From NCBI RefSeq assembly GCF_017068395.1, contig NZ_CP070619.1, positions 4,774,001 through 4,838,000 on the forward strand: a DNA stretch of 64,000 nucleotides, written 5' to 3'. Below the pieces are notes generated by a model that worked only from the letters and a program-made list of their open reading frames with translations, was not told the origin of the DNA and did not search any database. The stretch comes from Rhodococcus pseudokoreensis (GTDB taxonomy: Bacteria; Actinomycetota; Actinomycetes; Mycobacteriales; Mycobacteriaceae). The stretch's first letter is position 1. Every line of letters begins with the position of its first letter. Below, piece by piece: positions 34,358 through 42,438 of this stretch. The position numbers and the translations under genes were made by a program.

Positions 34358-34963
34358 ATGAGCACAGGTGCGCAGGCACGATCGGCTCATCGACCGTCGC
34401 GACGTGACGTCGTGCTCGAGGCCGGGCTCACCGAATTCACGGAGAAAGGCTACTCCGGCGCGTCGATGGCCTCAATCGCTCGACGCGCCGCGATGTCGAC
34501 CTCTTCGTGTTACTACCACTTCTCGTCCAAGGATGCGGTCCTCGAGCAGTTGACCGGAGACGTGGGCGAAGCGCTGGTTGCGTTGGTGGAGAACGCAGTG
34601 CCTGTTTCCGGCCCCCACGAACGCGTCGACCTCCTGGCCGGGCGGTTCCTCGAATGGCTCGGAGACCGCCACTCGAGACGCGCAAAGCTCTATTACGTCG
34701 TCGCAGCGGGTGTGACGCCGGCCGTCGAGGCCAGGCGGCGGGAGAGTGAGGCGGTCATCGCCGAAGCCGTCGCGAACCGCCTCCTGGATTCATGGGACGA
34801 CGGCATCGACGACCTCGAACGCAGCGTGGTCGCCGCCGCAATCGTGGCTGTTCTCGGCGAACTTGCTCGCGGCATCCTCGGAGGCACTCTCACGCCTTCT
34901 GACGCCCCGGCATGCGCAAGCGGTCTCGTCGCTCGCCTCGGTTTTCAGCACGACCGCCGTTGA
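34358..34963 (+). CDS. TetR family transcriptional regulator 2
   Basis: A 201-residue TetR regulator, head-to-head with the previous gene. HTH at about 14-60 (DVVLEAGLTEFTEKGYSGASMASIARRAAMSTSSCYYHFSSKDAVLEQL). The two share the YYHFSSKD block but differ in the ligand domain, so they are related but not recent copies. ATG 34358 follows GGAAGGA. The end faces the strong palindrome at 35064-35094. Confidence 0.87.
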   Translation: MSTGAQARSAHRPSRRDVVLEAGLTEFTEKGYSGASMASIARRAAMSTSSCYYHFSSKDAVLEQLTGDVGEALVALVENAVPVSGPHERVDLLAGRFLEWLGDRHSRRAKLYYVVAAGVTPAVEARRRESEAVIAEAVANRLLDSWDDGIDDLERSVVAAAIVAVLGELARGILGGTLTPSDAPACASGLVARLGFQHDRR

Positions 34964-35345
34964 CAACGCACATTGCTCGCTCGGCATGCTTCTCCACAGC
35001 AGGTGAACAAATGCCTCGCGGCCGTTGTGGGACACCTCACGATGAGGTATCTTTGGCGGCAGGTTACTTACTGGAGGGATGCTCCAGTAAGTAAATTCTC
35101 AGCCGAGTCACCACCGCTGTCGCGGTGGCGTGCTCGTCTGCCTGCTGGAGCTCACTGTGGAAGGCGGTCGCATGATCAACGCATACGACAGTCGGCGCAA
35201 CCGTGCCGCCGGTGCCTCCGCGTGCGCAGAGCGCGGGCTCCCCGGATTTGTTGAAAGCATTCGGCTGCACCAGGGTTCATCGGATGTGCCCACTGTGGTG
35301 TCGAGCGCCGTCGACGATCGGCGCCGACGGTGCCGAATCCGCGCC
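34964..35345. other. Gene-free region with promoter-like signal and strong palindrome
   Basis: About 380 bases between convergent tetR and marR genes. Possible -35 TTGTGG (about 35026) and -10 TATCTT (about 35048) on the plus strand precede the palindrome. Short open frames here have no recognisable domain and no good ribosome site. The region could be the remnant of a gene or encode an RNA running antisense to marR. Confidence 0.35.
35064..35094. promoter_or_regulatory. Perfect 13-bp inverted repeat (TTACTTACTGGAG arms), TetR-type operator or terminator
   Basis: Arm TTACTTACTGGAG and its exact complement flank GGATG. The TTACTTACTNNA form is typical of operators bound by many TetR proteins, and the site follows promoter-like hexamers. 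As it lies between two convergent regulator genes, a terminator role is also possible. Confidence 0.65.
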
Positions 35346-35906
35346 TCAGTGGGCGCGGTCGAGGTCTCCGGCTTCCTTACGGATCGGAGCCACGATCTCC
35401 ACCAGCGCTTCTGCCTGATCGCGGGTCAGACCGGGAAGTCCGAAATCCACCTCGCTCAAGGCCGCGGTGGCCTCGTCCACGAGTGCGCGGCCCTCGTCCG
35501 TGATCGTGACGAGCGTGGCGCGCCGGTCCTTCGGGTGGGCTTGCCGGGTCAGCAGCCCGCGGGCCTCGAGGCGATCCGTCGCGATCGTCACCGTCGTCGC
35601 ATGAACCAGGAGATGCCATGCGACGCGGCTGAGCAGGCGGGTCCCGGTGTCGCTCAGTTGAAGCGTCTTGAGCATGAGGTAATCCGTAAGGCTCATCTCG
35701 AAACCCTTTTTCAGTGTCTGCTCCAGCACCGACGTCATGAGCTGGTGCAGGCGTAGAACCGAACTCATCGCGAGGAACGGATAGGGGTCGTCGTCGGCCT
35801 GCTGCTGCCAGTAGAACTTGATCCACTGCATGGGATCGAGCTTCTCGACGTCCGTCAGTTCGGCATTGCGTGCCGTCCTCTTCTTTTTTGCAACTTTCTG
35901 CGCCAC
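35346..35906 (-). CDS. MarR family transcriptional regulator
   Basis: A 186-residue winged-helix regulator. A lysine-rich N-terminus (QKVAKKKRTARNA) precedes the MarR core: MSLTDYLMLKTLQLSDTG...TVTIATDRLEARGLLTRQAHPKDRRATLVTITDEGRALV, including the wing motif DRRATLVTIT. GTG 35906 has a strong AAGGAG site at proper spacing, better than the start 13 codons upstream. It is divergent from the P450 operon and may control it in response to an aromatic or phenolic ligand. Confidence 0.87.
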   Translation of the reverse strand: MAQKVAKKKRTARNAELTDVEKLDPMQWIKFYWQQQADDDPYPFLAMSSVLRLHQLMTSVLEQTLKKGFEMSLTDYLMLKTLQLSDTGTRLLSRVAWHLLVHATTVTIATDRLEARGLLTRQAHPKDRRATLVTITDEGRALVDEATAALSEVDFGLPGLTRDQAEALVEIVAPIRKEAGDLDRAH

Positions 35907-36069
35907 CGTCGTATCTCCTTCGGTCACATCTGTCTCAGAGCCCACAACGGATGCTCAGATTGATGAAAATCGCTCTCTAGACTAACCAGGCTAACAGCTG
36001 CAGGCCCCAAGGGGGCGGTGGCAGCGGTTCTCCGCCGCCCGGGATGCCGAAACACTCTTCTTGTCAATG

Positions 36070-36091
36070 TTCTATCGTTAGAGTAATCTCG
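36070..36091 (+). promoter_or_regulatory. Recurrent AT-rich motif, site 4 (P450 promoter)
   Basis: The site begins TTCTATCGTTAGAGTAATC and lies 36-57 bases upstream of the P450 ATG. A TTGTCA -35 at 36061-36066 with 17-base spacing to TAATCT means a bound regulator would cover the -10 region. Confidence 0.6.
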
Positions 36092-36126
36092 GCGCCAGTG
36101 GTAGTCGCCATTCGCACGGAGGAAGC

Positions 36127-37413
36127 ATGACTGTGACCGAGACTCGATTCGACGGGTTGTTCGAATTGAATCCGCAGACTGTCCGCTGCCCGTACGCGAC
36201 GTACTCGCGGGCCCGCGAAGAGGCGCCCGTGTGGGTCGAGCGGCTCAACGCGTTCGTCGTAACCCGATACGACGACGTCGTGTCGGTCCTGCGAGACGCT
36301 GTGACGTACTCCTCGGCCATGGCGAGTGGGCCGGCCTCGGTTACTCCGCTCGCCCGCAGGATGTCCGACGACCCCGAGGCCTCCGACACCCTGCGCGCCC
36401 ACGTCGAACGGCGCCTCGAGATCAGTAGATCGGCGGTGCTACTCAACGCGGATCCGCCGTTGCACGTGCGCCAACGGAAACTGGTGAACAAGGGCTTCAC
36501 GGCCAGGCGGATCGCCACTCTCGAGCCGGAAGTTCACACGATCTCCAACGACCTGATCGACACCTTCCTCGGCGACGGCCGCGTCGATCTGGTCCGGCAA
36601 TTCGCGGTCAAGCTTCCGATGACCGTTATCGCCAACATCCTCGGAGTCCCCGAGTCCATGATGGAAACCTTCAAGTGGTGGTCCGATTCGTTCACCGTCG
36701 GAACCGGGAACCTGAACCTCACCAATGACGAACTCGAAGACATGTTCTCCGCCGTCGACCAGTTCTACGACTACTTCACCGGACAGGTCACCGATCGGCG
36801 CACCAGACCACGAGACGACCTGCTCACAGATCTCGTTCACGCCCGTTTGGACGGCGAGGAACCGTTGACGCTCAACGAAATCCTCCAGATGCTCGTCCAA
36901 TTCCTGGTCGCAGGAAACGAAACGACGACCAATCTGCTGGCCGCGGTCATGCATACACTCGTCACGGATCCGGGCCTCATGGCGCGAGTGCGACATGACC
37001 ACACCGAGATTCGTGCACTGGTGGAGGAAGTCCTTCGCCTGGAATCGCCCGTGCAAGGGCTCTTCCGCACCGCCACCACGGATGTCGAGATCGGTGGCAC
37101 CGTGATTCCCGCCGGCTCGCTCCTGTGGCTGGTGTACGGATCGGCGAATCGCGATCGGTCCGCCTATCCGGCCGGTGACGACCTCGACCTCGAAGGTGCG
37201 CTGTCGCGGCAACATCTCGCGTTCGGGAAAGGCGAGCACTTCTGCCTCGGTGCCCCTCTCGCGCGGATGGAAGCGCGGATCGGCGTCGAAACGCTTTTGT
37301 CGAAGCTCGCCGACATCCGTCTCGACTGTGCCCCGCACGACGTGAAGTACCTGCCCAACTTCGTCCTTCATGGATTGAAGGCGCTGCCGCTGACCTTCCA
37401 CAAGGTGGTGTAA
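36127..37413 (+). CDS. Cytochrome P450
   Basis: A 428-residue soluble bacterial P450. The I-helix oxygen-activation motif is VAGNETTT, the ExxR is EEVLR, and the haem loop is FGKGEHFCLG with Cys373 as the iron ligand. It inserts oxygen into a hydrophobic substrate using ferredoxin and reductase supplied elsewhere; no ferredoxin gene lies next to it. It is the first gene of an operon with a small protein, a Rieske oxygenase, an E1 pair and beta-oxidation enzymes, so it probably starts attack on the substrate. Family relatives act on steroids, terpenes and fatty acids. Confidence 0.9.
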   Translation: MTVTETRFDGLFELNPQTVRCPYATYSRAREEAPVWVERLNAFVVTRYDDVVSVLRDAVTYSSAMASGPASVTPLARRMSDDPEASDTLRAHVERRLEISRSAVLLNADPPLHVRQRKLVNKGFTARRIATLEPEVHTISNDLIDTFLGDGRVDLVRQFAVKLPMTVIANILGVPESMMETFKWWSDSFTVGTGNLNLTNDELEDMFSAVDQFYDYFTGQVTDRRTRPRDDLLTDLVHARLDGEEPLTLNEILQMLVQFLVAGNETTTNLLAAVMHTLVTDPGLMARVRHDHTEIRALVEEVLRLESPVQGLFRTATTDVEIGGTVIPAGSLLWLVYGSANRDRSAYPAGDDLDLEGALSRQHLAFGKGEHFCLGAPLARMEARIGVETLLSKLADIRLDCAPHDVKYLPNFVLHGLKALPLTFHKVV

Positions 37414-37415
37414 CA

Positions 37416-37673
37416 ATGGTTTTCAAGCTTCGGCATCCACTCAACGGCCATATCTATTCGGCGCTCCCCGACGCGTTCGTCGAGGTGGACAAGAACGGCA
37501 AGACCGGCATTTTCGACCGATACGGGGTCTGGGTCTCCGGCGAAGTCCACACGGCAGATCCGGAGATGTGCCGATGGGTCGGCACACACGAGAAGGCAGT
37601 GGTGTCCCGACATGCCTCGGGTTTCGGGAGAAGCCACGCATCGACCCCGACCCCGTCCGCCAAGGAGGTGTGA
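37416..37673 (+). CDS. Small conserved-looking protein between P450 and Rieske oxygenase
   Basis: An 85-residue protein starting two bases after the P450 stop with a clear AAGGTGG site. The first ~55 residues are beta-rich and ordered (FKLRHPLNGHIYSALPDAFVEVDKNGKTGIFDRYGVWVSGEVHTADPEMCRWVG); the tail is Ser/Thr/Pro-rich. No Cys cluster for iron-sulfur is present, so it is not a ferredoxin. I do not recognise it. Position suggests an accessory to one of the two oxygenases. Confidence 0.65.
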   Translation: MVFKLRHPLNGHIYSALPDAFVEVDKNGKTGIFDRYGVWVSGEVHTADPEMCRWVGTHEKAVVSRHASGFGRSHASTPTPSAKEV

Positions 37674-37681
37674 TCAACGCT

Positions 37682-39045
37682 ATGACCGATCTCGAACCGC
37701 GTACACGCATCGACCGCTCGCCGGGTGTGAGTTACCAGGACCTGCTGGACGCCGACACCCAGCAAGTGCCCGACTTCCTCCGCATGGAGTCGCCGCACGA
37801 TCTGGGAACCGCAGATATCCCTGCGTACTTCTACTTCTCGCCGGAGATCCACGAGCTGGAGAAGGAGAAGATCTGGCGCAAGACGTGGCAGTTCGCCTGT
37901 CGCGAGGAACTCATTCCGAACGTCGGCGACACCGAAATCTACGACATCGCGAACATCTCCATTCTCCTCGTCCGCACTGCGCCCGACGAGATCAAGGGGT
38001 ACTACAACGCCTGTCTTCACCGGGGTCGGCAGCTTCGAGAGGAGCCCGGCAGTGTGCGTGAACTGCGTTGCCAGTTCCACGGGTTCTGCTGGGGCCTGGA
38101 CGGTTCTCTGAAACATGTCCCGGCTCAATGGGACTTCCCGCAGATCGAACCCGGCAAGTTCGGGCTGCCCGAGGTGCTGGTGGACACCTGGGGCGGATTC
38201 GTCTTCGTCAATATGGACCGTGACGCAGAATCGCTCCTGGATTACCTCGGAGAGATCCCGGCGCAGTTCGCGCGCGCTGGGACTTCGAGAACCGGTATAC
38301 CCAGGCGCACGTCGAGAAGGTCCTGCCGTGCAACTGGAAGGTGGCGCAGGAGGCGTTCATGGAGTCCTTCCACGTCGTCACCACCCACCCACAGTTGCTG
38401 CAGGGCATCGGCGACGCCAACTCTCAATACGACTACTGGGACAACGTCAGTCGCGCGGTCACACCGCGGGGAACCCCGAGCCCGCACCTCACCGTGCAGC
38501 CGACCGAGCAAGAGATCTTCGATTCGATGATGGGCCTCGGTCTCGAGGACGCGCCGATCAAGACGCTGCCCGACGACGTCCGTGCTCGCACCGTGATCGC
38601 CGACGCGACCCGCAAAGCCATGGCCGGCATCCTGGGAGACAAGGCGCAGAGCCTGTCGGACTCCGAATGTGTCGACACCTTCTTCTACACGGTGTACCCG
38701 AACTTCCACCCCTGGGGTGCCTACAACCGAACGTGCTACCGGTTCAAGCCCAACGGCGACGACCCCGAAACCTGCATCATGGAATGCCTCATTCTGTCTC
38801 CCTTCCAGGGAGAACGCCCGGCGCCGGCGAAGGTCCGCAGAATGGGATTGGACGAGACCTTCGTCGACGCTGACGAACTGGGGACGCTGGCGCGGGTGTT
38901 CTTCCAGGACGAATACAACGTCGGCTGGGTCCAGAAGGGGCTGCACACTCTCGTGGAGAACAAACCGGGAGTGACGTTCGGCGCGTATCAGGAAACCAAG
39001 ATCCGCCACTTCTACGACCTGTACCGCAAGCAGATCGGTAGGTAG
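37682..39045 (+). pseudogene. Rieske 2Fe-2S ring-hydroxylating oxygenase alpha subunit, frameshifted
   Basis: The first part reads in one frame to about 38277 and contains the Rieske ligands (ACLHRG...LRCQFHGFCWG) and a normal N-terminal domain. The rest continues in a second frame from 38278 (WDFENRYTQAHVEKVLPCNWKVAQEAFMESFHVVTTHPQ...), including the catalytic non-haem iron motif ESFHVVTTH, to the stop at 39045. The break is at a CG-repeat run (38269-38277); removing one CG restores FARWDFENRY and a 453-residue protein. It could be a true inactivating slippage, a phase-variable switch or a sequencing error. AAGGAGG precedes ATG 37682. No small beta subunit is adjacent. Confidence 0.85.
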
Positions 39046-39074
39046 GCGTGATCACACACGACGGAGAGGTCGAC

Positions 39075-40106
39075 ATGTCAGAACAGACGCTGTCGCACAC
39101 GACGACCACGGACGCCGGATCAGTACCGGATACCGCTGTGCTCGAACAGATGTACCGCTTGATGGTCACCACGACCCTCGCCGACAAGCGCTCGACGGAG
39201 GAGGCGAAGGCCGGCAGACTCCAGGCTGCCTTCTACCCCGTGCGGGGAATGGAAGCGGTGTGTGCGGCGATCGGCGCGGCACTGACCCCGCAGGACCGAT
39301 TGGTCTCGACGTACCGCAACCTCGGCGATGCTCTCGCCAAGGGCGTCACCCTCCGATCGATCATGGCCGAGCTGTACGGCCGGGTCGACGGGACGTCGAA
39401 GGGCAAGGGCGGCCCGATGCACCTCCACGACACCGCGGTCGGATTCATCGCGACCACCGGCATTGTCGGCTCGGGACTCCCGATCGCAGTGGGTTTGGCG
39501 CTGGCCAATCAGCTCGACGGGAGCGGTGCGGCCACCGTCGTCACTTTCGGTGACGCAGCCACGTCCATCGGCGCGTACCACGAGGCGATGAACTTCGCCG
39601 CTCTGTGGAAGCTCCCGATCGTCTTTGTCTGCCAGAACAACCAATGGGGTGAGCACACCCCGATCGCCGAGTACGCGCCCTCCGTCGAACTGGCGAAACG
39701 AGCAGCCGCGTATTCGATCCACGCCGAACGTGTCGACGGTTTCGACCCGCTCGCGACGCTGCACGCCATCGAAACCGCCGTCGAGCGGGCGCGCCGAAAC
39801 GAGGGCCCCACCTTCCTCGAATGCGTCACCTACCGGCTGACAGGACACAGTGGAACCGCCGACTTCTCGTACGTCCCCCGGAACGAACTGGAGGCTGCCA
39901 TGAAGCGCGACCCGGCCCCGACATTCCGCTCGTGGCTGATCGATCAGGGGTTGACGACCGGCGAGCGAATCGACGAGCTGGACCGGGAGGCAGAAGCCTA
40001 CGTCGCGGACGCCTTCCAGTTCGCGGAGAACAGCCCGCTCCCCGGCGAGGACGAGTTGTTCACCGACGTTTTTGCCGACGACACCTGGGTACGGAGTGTG
40101 AAGTGA
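39075..40106 (+). CDS. Orphan E1 alpha subunit, acetoin/2-oxoacid dehydrogenase type
   Basis: A 343-residue ThDP-dependent E1 alpha subunit. ThDP/Mg motif GDAATSIGAYHEAMNFAALWKLPIVFVCQNNQWG; KGKGGPMHL and GIVGSGLPIAVGLALA are typical of AcoA/PdhA. ATG 39075 follows GGAGAGG. The beta subunit overlaps its stop, but no E2 or E3 gene follows, unlike the set at 7.4-12.2 kb. It may borrow that E2/E3, or act alone in a C-C cleaving or acyloin-type reaction on a catabolic intermediate. Confidence 0.86.
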   Translation: MSEQTLSHTTTTDAGSVPDTAVLEQMYRLMVTTTLADKRSTEEAKAGRLQAAFYPVRGMEAVCAAIGAALTPQDRLVSTYRNLGDALAKGVTLRSIMAELYGRVDGTSKGKGGPMHLHDTAVGFIATTGIVGSGLPIAVGLALANQLDGSGAATVVTFGDAATSIGAYHEAMNFAALWKLPIVFVCQNNQWGEHTPIAEYAPSVELAKRAAAYSIHAERVDGFDPLATLHAIETAVERARRNEGPTFLECVTYRLTGHSGTADFSYVPRNELEAAMKRDPAPTFRSWLIDQGLTTGERIDELDREAEAYVADAFQFAENSPLPGEDELFTDVFADDTWVRSVK

Positions 40107-41098
40107 CCACCATCGAACGCAGCACCGAGACCGCCGTGATGACATCGGCGGCAGCAATGAACTCCGCCCTCGACGTGGCGATGGCCGCCGACGAGAAGAT
40201 CATCCTCCTCGGTGAGGACATCGCCGAGCCCACCGGCGGCGTATTCAAGGTCAGCAAGGGACTCTCGACCAAGTACGGCGTCGAGCGCGTCCGGTCGACA
40301 CCGATCGCGGAACAAGCGATCGTCGGTACCGCGGTCGGACTCGCGCTCGGCGGGTACCGGGCCGTCGCCGAAATCATGTTCTTCGACTTCATCGCAGTCT
40401 GCATGGACCAGGTGGTCAATCACGCCGCGAAGTTCCGGTACATGACGGGCGGAGCCACGCCGACGCCGATCACCGTCCGAACGGTCGTGGGCAGCAGCCG
40501 GTTCGGCGCTCAGCACGCCCAGTCGCTCGAGGCCTGGTTCATGCACACCCCCGGAATCAACGTGGTGATGCCGTCCTCGCCCGCAGATGCGAAGGGCCTG
40601 CTCGCGGCCTGCCTCGAATCGGAAGACCCGTGCCTGTACATCGAGCACATCTCGCTCGCGTACAGCAAGAAGGAAGACGTGCCGACCGGGCATTACAGCA
40701 TCCCGCTCGGACAGGCGAACGTGCTGCGCCCCGGACGAGACGTCACCCTCATCACCTACGGACCGCAGGTACCCGTGGTCGCACAGGCAGCCGAGGAACT
40801 TGCGGCCAAGGGCATCGAGGCTGAGGTCATCGACCTGCGGACCCTTGTTCCCCTCGACTTCGACACCATCCTGTCCTCGGTGGAGCGGACGCGCCGTGCG
40901 GTCGTGGTGCACGAGGCAACCCAATTCTGTGGCCCGGGCGCCGAGATCAGCTCACGGATCCACGAAGAGCTCTTCAACGAACTGGTGGCACCCGTGCAGC
41001 GCGTGGGCAGTGACTACTCGCCCGTCCCGTTCTCGTCCGCGCTGTCCGGCTATCCGACGGTGGCGAAGATCGTCCGCAGTGTCGAGGAACTGATGTGA
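40103..41098 (+). CDS. Orphan E1 beta subunit, acetoin/2-oxoacid dehydrogenase type
   Basis: A 331-residue transketolase-like beta subunit. GTG 40103 overlaps the alpha stop (GTGA). Diagnostic blocks are IILLGEDIAEPTGGVFKVSKGL, STPIAEQAIVGTAVGLALGGYRAVAEIMF, SSRFGAQHAQSLEAWFMHTPG and VIDLRTLVPLDFDTIL. It overlaps the following acyl-CoA dehydrogenase by four bases, so the pair is co-translated with beta-oxidation genes instead of an E2. Confidence 0.87.
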   Translation: MTTIERSTETAVMTSAAAMNSALDVAMAADEKIILLGEDIAEPTGGVFKVSKGLSTKYGVERVRSTPIAEQAIVGTAVGLALGGYRAVAEIMFFDFIAVCMDQVVNHAAKFRYMTGGATPTPITVRTVVGSSRFGAQHAQSLEAWFMHTPGINVVMPSSPADAKGLLAACLESEDPCLYIEHISLAYSKKEDVPTGHYSIPLGQANVLRPGRDVTLITYGPQVPVVAQAAEELAAKGIEAEVIDLRTLVPLDFDTILSSVERTRRAVVVHEATQFCGPGAEISSRIHEELFNELVAPVQRVGSDYSPVPFSSALSGYPTVAKIVRSVEELM

Positions 41099-42369
41099 GC
41101 GGCATGCAGACGATCGAGACAACCGGAACCGTCGGCGGCGACACCGACATCCCCTCGCTCGACGACTTCCGGGCCGCCGCGAAGGAGTTCCTCGACGGTG
41201 CCGCGCAGCCGCGGCGACCGCGCACCGCCGAGTCCTGGGGTGAGGGCGACGACACGTTCAGCCTCTTCCGGGGCGCGACGGCCGAGGACGCCGAGGAGGC
41301 ATGTGAGTGGCGGCGTACGGTCTTCGACGCCGGCTTCGGATGGATCCGCGGTCCACGAGAATGGGGCGGTCGCGGACTGCCGTCGAAGTACGAGAAGGCA
41401 TACCTGCAGATCGAGCGGAACTACGAGACGCCGTCGCGCTCACCGCTCGGAGTCAGCCTCGGCATGGTCGGACCCACTCTCGACCAATTCGGCTCCGACA
41501 CCGCCAAGGAGCGGTGGCTGAAGGCCCTCTACCGGGGTGACGCGGTGGGCTGCCAGCTCTTCAGCGAACCCGCTGCAGGGTCGGATCTGGCGGCTGTCAA
41601 GACGAAGGCCACCCGGGTCGACGACCATTGGATCATCAGCGGACAGAAGGTGTGGACCTCTGGGGCGCACTACTCGGATGTGGGTCTGCTCCTTGCCAGG
41701 ACGTCACCGGCCCCCCGCCACCAGAACCTGACTGCATTCGTGATCGACATGCGCGCACCCGGCGTCGAAGTACGTCCGCTCCGGCAGATGACCGGTGGTG
41801 CCGACTTCAACGAGGTTTTTCTCGAGAACGTTCGTGTCGACGACGCGTACAGGCTCGGCGAGGTCGACGCGGGGTGGCAGGTTGCTCTCGCGACGCTCAT
41901 GCACGAACGCGGCGCCATCGGAGGATCCGCGGGCGGCGGAAGCGGGCTGTTCGACATGAACCGCCTCGCCGGAATGCTCGTCCAGCTGGGGGCACAATTC
42001 GATCCGTCGATCCGTCAGGCATACGCCAAGGTCTATTCCGGCGTTGCCGCGGCGAAGGCGATGAGAGCGCGTGCGGAGGCCGCTGCGAAGGCCGGTCAGC
42101 TACCCGGACCCGAGATGTCTCTGTCGAAGCTGGCGCTCACTCGAAACTTGGCCGCACTCGCCCATCTCGTGAGCCAGGCGCTGGGACCGAAACTGCTCGC
42201 CGATACCGGCGAGTGGGGAACGTACTCCTGGTCCGAGTTCGTGCTGGGGGTACCGGGATTCCGACTCGGTGGAGGAACGGACGAGATCCAGCGGAACATC
42301 ATTGCAGAGCGAGTCCTGGGATTGCCGAAGGAACCGGCCCCGGCGACGAGCACATCGACCAAGGGCTGA
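41095..42369 (+). CDS. Acyl-CoA dehydrogenase (pair A, large subunit)
   Basis: A 424-residue flavoprotein of the acyl-CoA dehydrogenase family. FAD-contact motifs are CQLFSEPAAGSDLA and WIISGQKVWTSGAHYSD; the C-terminal VPGFRLGGGTDEIQRNIIAERVLGLPKE is typical of FadE proteins. Together with the smaller protein at 44572 it may form an alpha2beta2 heterotetramer, as actinobacterial steroid side-chain dehydrogenases do. It should introduce the alpha,beta double bond in an acyl-CoA. The GTG overlaps the E1 beta stop. Confidence 0.88.
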   Translation: MSGMQTIETTGTVGGDTDIPSLDDFRAAAKEFLDGAAQPRRPRTAESWGEGDDTFSLFRGATAEDAEEACEWRRTVFDAGFGWIRGPREWGGRGLPSKYEKAYLQIERNYETPSRSPLGVSLGMVGPTLDQFGSDTAKERWLKALYRGDAVGCQLFSEPAAGSDLAAVKTKATRVDDHWIISGQKVWTSGAHYSDVGLLLARTSPAPRHQNLTAFVIDMRAPGVEVRPLRQMTGGADFNEVFLENVRVDDAYRLGEVDAGWQVALATLMHERGAIGGSAGGGSGLFDMNRLAGMLVQLGAQFDPSIRQAYAKVYSGVAAAKAMRARAEAAAKAGQLPGPEMSLSKLALTRNLAALAHLVSQALGPKLLADTGEWGTYSWSEFVLGVPGFRLGGGTDEIQRNIIAERVLGLPKEPAPATSTSTKG

Positions 42370-42438
42370 CTGCCCATTCGGCGCCGTGGCCGGCCTGCGG
42401 GCGGGCCCCGGCATCCATACACACTCGAGGAGTTTCAC

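Noticed and set aside
35130..35756. 208-codon plus-strand frame over marR
   Set aside because: Mostly antisense to a clear MarR gene; the short non-overlapping part has no domain.
37416..37673. Ferredoxin partner for the P450
   Set aside because: Only one cysteine is present, so no iron-sulfur cluster can be ligated.
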